Source of the DNA: Microlunatus soli
Lineage (GTDB): Bacteria; Actinomycetota; Actinomycetes; Propionibacteriales; Propionibacteriaceae
Assembly: GCF_900105385.1 (NCBI RefSeq)
Contig: NZ_LT629772.1
Location: forward strand, 62,001 to 126,000
Direction: 5' to 3'
DNA length: 64,000 nt
Part shown: positions 61,485 to 64,000 of the stretch, one piece after another
Layout of the letters: each line of letters begins with the position of its first letter
Position numbering within the stretch: the first letter of the stretch is position 1
Made by a program: the position numbers and the translations under genes
The notes under the pieces: generated by a model
The model's input: the letters and a program-made list of their open reading frames with translations, nothing else
Told to the model about the DNA's origin: nothing
The model's database searches: none

Positions 61485-61490
61485 TAGGGT
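61485..61490 (+). promoter_or_regulatory. -10 box for leaderless transcription of the S9 peptidase
   Basis: TAGGGT ends 6 nt before GTG 61497, and no ribosome site is visible. Confidence 0.55.
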
Positions 61491-61496
61491 CGGACT

Positions 61497-63665
61497 GTGA
61501 CCAGCGATTCCGCTCAGCATCCCAGCACCGATCAGCATCCCAGCACCGACCTTGTCGCCCCGATCGCCGAACGCCGCCCGTTCACCCGGTCCCATCACGG
61601 CGACCAGGTCAACGATCCCTACGAGTGGTTGCGGGACTCCGACGATCCGGCGGTGATCGGTTATCTCGAGGCCGAGAACGCCTACACCGAGGCGATGACC
61701 ACCCAGCTGGCCGGCCTACGGGAAGAGATCTTCGACGACATCCGGTCGCGCACCCAGGAGACCGACCTCAGCGTCCCCGGCTTCAGCAAGCACACCGACG
61801 GATCGGCCTACTGGTACTACACCCGCACGGTGCATGGCTCGGAGTATCCGATCTTCTGCCGAGCCGCGGCAGCTGATCCGCTGCAGCCGCCGGACGTGGA
61901 CGGCGAGATCGCCGGCGAGCAGGTGCTGTTGGACGCCAACGCCGAGGCCGGCGACAGCGAGTTCTTCTCGCTCGGTGCGTTCAGTGTCTCCCCCACCGGC
62001 AAGCTGTTGGCCTACTCCGTCGACGAGACCGGCAACGAACGCTTCCAGTTGCGGTTCCTCGATCTGGAGAGCGGCAAACGTTCCGACGAGGTGATCGACA
62101 ACGTCGCCTACGGCGCGGCCTGGGCCGGTGATGATCATCTGTTCTACACCCGGGCCGACGACGCCTGGCGACCGTTCCAGGTGCTGCGGCATCGGCTCGG
62201 CACCGACGCCGGCGACGATGCCGAGGTGTTCGCCGAACCGGACGAACGGTTCTGGGTGGGTGTCGGCAGCAGTCGGGACCGGGACTGGATCGTGATCGAT
62301 GCCGGCAGCAAGCTGACCAGCGAGGTCCGGCTGTTGCCGAGCAACGATCCGGAATCGGAGCCGCGGATCGTCGCACCCCGTCGACAGGGCGTGGAGTATC
62401 AGGTGGAGCCGGCCGGTGACCGATTGCTGATCTTGCACAACGACGGTGCCGAGGACTTCGCCCTGGCCCAGGCTCCGCTCGATTCCACCGACCATGATCA
62501 GTGGCGACCGGTCCTCGGTCATCAGCCCGGTGTCCGTCTGCAGGAGGTGGACGCCTACGCCGGTCATGTCGTCGTCGGTCTGCGGCGCAACGGACTGACC
62601 GGGATCCACGTGATCGGCCGGGACGCCGGCGGTGAGCTCGGCGAGGGTTGGGACATCGACTTCGACGAGCCGCTGTTCACCGTCTACCCGTCGGCCTCCA
62701 GCTACTACGCCAGCCCGTCGATCCGGCTCTCCTACACCTCGATGGTGACGCCGAACTCGATCTACGACTACCGCGTCGCTGACCGCGAATTGATCTTGCG
62801 CAAGGTGACACCGGTCCTTGATCATCCGACCCGTGGCGGCTACCGCTCCGACGACTACGTCCAAACTCGGGACTGGGCGACCGCCGCGGACGGCACCAAG
62901 GTGCCGATCTCGATCGTGCGGGCCAAGGACACCCCACTGGACGGCACGGCGCCGGCCGTGATCTACGGCTACGGTTCCTACGAGATCCCGATCGATCCGG
63001 AATTCTCCATCCCGGTGCTGTCCTTCCTGGACCGTGGTTTCGTCTACGCGATCGCACACATCCGCGGCGGTGGTGAGCTCGGCCGGCACTGGTACGACCA
63101 GGGCAAGACCGGGACCAAGATCAACACCTTCACCGATTTCGTGGCCTGTGCCCGGCATCTGGTCGACGCCGGCTACACCAGTGTCGATCGACTGGCCGCT
63201 CGTGGCGGCAGCGCCGGCGGGCTGCTGATGGGCGCGGTGGCCAACCTCGCCCCGGACGCGTTCCGGGCGATCCACGCCGCGGTGCCGTTCGTCGATCCGC
63301 TGACCTCGATCCTGATGCCCGAGTTGCCACTCACGGTGACCGAGTGGGAAGAATGGGGTGACCCGCTGCACGATGCCTCGGTCTATGCCTACATGAAGTC
63401 CTACAGCCCGTACGAGAACGTTGCCCACAAGGACTATCCGGCGATCCTGGCCACCACCAGCCTGCATGACACCCGGGTGCTCTTCACCGAACCGGCGAAG
63501 TGGATCGCGGCACTGCGCCAGACCGCGACCAACGGCCCGGATCGTCCGATCCTGCTGAAGACCGAGATGTCAGCCGGACACGGCGGCGCCAGCGGCCGTT
63601 ACCAACGGTGGAAGGAAACCGCCTTCGACTACGCCTGGATCATCTCCCAGGTTCGTCCGGGCTGA
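61497..63665 (+). CDS. ptrB: S9A prolyl oligopeptidase (oligopeptidase B type)
   Basis: 722 residues from GTG 61497. The N-terminus has an imperfect 15-nt tandem repeat (QHPSTDQHPSTD). The beta-propeller follows, starting DPYEWLRDSDDPAVIGYLEAEN. The hydrolase domain has the nucleophile serine in AARGGSAGGLLMGAVAN, the aspartate region in ATTSLHDTRVLF and the histidine in SAGHGGASGRYQ. YGSYEIPIDPEFSIPVLSFLDRGFVYAIAHIRGGGELGRHWYD is the family block. It cleaves small peptides after basic residues or prolines in the cytosol; the sequence fits oligopeptidase B best. Confidence 0.93.
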   Translation: MTSDSAQHPSTDQHPSTDLVAPIAERRPFTRSHHGDQVNDPYEWLRDSDDPAVIGYLEAENAYTEAMTTQLAGLREEIFDDIRSRTQETDLSVPGFSKHTDGSAYWYYTRTVHGSEYPIFCRAAAADPLQPPDVDGEIAGEQVLLDANAEAGDSEFFSLGAFSVSPTGKLLAYSVDETGNERFQLRFLDLESGKRSDEVIDNVAYGAAWAGDDHLFYTRADDAWRPFQVLRHRLGTDAGDDAEVFAEPDERFWVGVGSSRDRDWIVIDAGSKLTSEVRLLPSNDPESEPRIVAPRRQGVEYQVEPAGDRLLILHNDGAEDFALAQAPLDSTDHDQWRPVLGHQPGVRLQEVDAYAGHVVVGLRRNGLTGIHVIGRDAGGELGEGWDIDFDEPLFTVYPSASSYYASPSIRLSYTSMVTPNSIYDYRVADRELILRKVTPVLDHPTRGGYRSDDYVQTRDWATAADGTKVPISIVRAKDTPLDGTAPAVIYGYGSYEIPIDPEFSIPVLSFLDRGFVYAIAHIRGGGELGRHWYDQGKTGTKINTFTDFVACARHLVDAGYTSVDRLAARGGSAGGLLMGAVANLAPDAFRAIHAAVPFVDPLTSILMPELPLTVTEWEEWGDPLHDASVYAYMKSYSPYENVAHKDYPAILATTSLHDTRVLFTEPAKWIAALRQTATNGPDRPILLKTEMSAGHGGASGRYQRWKETAFDYAWIISQVRPG

Positions 63666-63793
63666 CTGCGTCCACGGTGACGTGAACGTGGGCTGCGGCC
63701 GATCACCGTACGGCGACAATTGGGTGACGACATCGCCGGGACGTAGCGTCGATACGATACGGCGCGGCCGACTCGCCACCGCTCGCAGGTGAG

Positions 63794-64000
63794 TCAGGTC
63801 AGGTGCCGCTCCGCCTGATCAAGATCTTGATCAACTCGGCGGGCCGGGAACCGATTGGCGATCGAACGGTGGGTGCCGAGCGTGCCGTCCCAGCCGTTGG
63901 CCCGGGTCGACGCGAAGGCCGACGGTCCCGGTATGTCGGCCCGATCCGCCAGCAGGCCGGCGAATCGGTCGTTGGCAGCCACCATGGCATCGATGGTGGC
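63794..64000 (-). CDS. C-terminal end of an unidentified protein (5' part beyond window)
   Basis: The minus strand stays open from the window edge to TGA at 63796-63794: ATIDAMVAANDRFAGLLADR, then DIPGPSAFASTRANGW and a tail AERHLT. Codon use looks coding, but I recognise no family. It converges with the S9 peptidase gene. An internal ATG at 63985 is unlikely to be the real start. Confidence 0.5.
   Translation of the reverse strand, partial: ATIDAMVAANDRFAGLLADRADIPGPSAFASTRANGWDGTLGTHRSIANRFPARRVDQDLDQAERHLT
63816..63833. repeat. Perfect 18-bp palindrome
   Basis: TGATCAAGATCTTGATCA is self-complementary and lies inside the 3' end of the partial gene at the window edge. It may be chance, since GATC-containing words recur in this genome (for example 13725-13755 and 13921-13932). 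Confidence 0.5.

Overview
The window comes from a high-GC actinobacterium, most likely a Propionibacteriaceae member of the Microlunatus type. This is inferred from very high GC, GTG/TTG starts, many genes that appear to be transcribed leaderless (TANNNT box 6-7 nt before the start codon), a SepH homologue, a DUF5998 protein, a DUF7455 zinc protein beside the principal sigma factor, and dispersed CCTGAGCTTGTCGAAGG palindromes. The species cannot be fixed without a search.

Layout. 1-5836: a cell-surface glycan cluster (TylF-type methyltransferase, GT2 glycosyltransferase, two LicD-family transferases with an N-terminal beta-sandwich-like region, a class I methyltransferase). 5999-9507: a VWA-protein/MoxR-ATPase operon. 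9954-15515: sepH, sulfurtransferase, serine hydrolase, deazaflavin-type reductase and thymidine kinase. 15545-22349: a LacI regulator divergent from an LplB/LplC-type sugar ABC operon with two tandem solute-binding lipoproteins. 22577-27536: VOC protein, phosphodiesterase, DUF5998 and a GNAT/acyl-CoA-ligase fusion. 27631-34934: an arabinan locus (GH43, GH51 and a divergent sugar ABC transporter around a TTACAAGGTTGTAA operator candidate). 34999-43458: formylglycine-generating enzyme, two PH-domain membrane proteins, acyl-CoA ligase, CHAD protein and topoisomerase subunit A. 43462-44735: a DUF559-type gene between hairpin inverted repeats. 44744-50912: an Opp/Dpp-type ABC operon. 51145-58352: inositol-phosphatase-like protein, PhyH dioxygenase, topoisomerase subunit B, DUF7455, a second palindrome-flanked DUF559-type gene, and the principal sigma factor. 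58580-64000: universal stress protein, glutamate-cysteine ligase-like protein, thioesterase-like protein, S9 peptidase and the end of an unidentified gene.

The order sepH - sulfurtransferase - tdk - phosphodiesterase - DUF5998 - GNAT/CoA ligase - topo A - topo B - DUF7455 - sigA matches, as I recall it, a conserved actinobacterial backbone. The sugar transporters, glycosidases, Opp operon and DUF559 units look like insertions into it.

The most unusual signal is a pair of single-gene units, each encoding a predicted nuclease (AbiEi-like winged helix plus DUF559/Vsr-like C-terminus) and each bracketed by its own long palindromes. The palindromes match on both sides of one gene but differ between the two genes. 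In the first unit the two copies are about 60 bp and inverted relative to each other, as in a transposable unit. A third palindrome of similar build stands alone at 22406-22440. No tRNA, rRNA or CRISPR array was seen.
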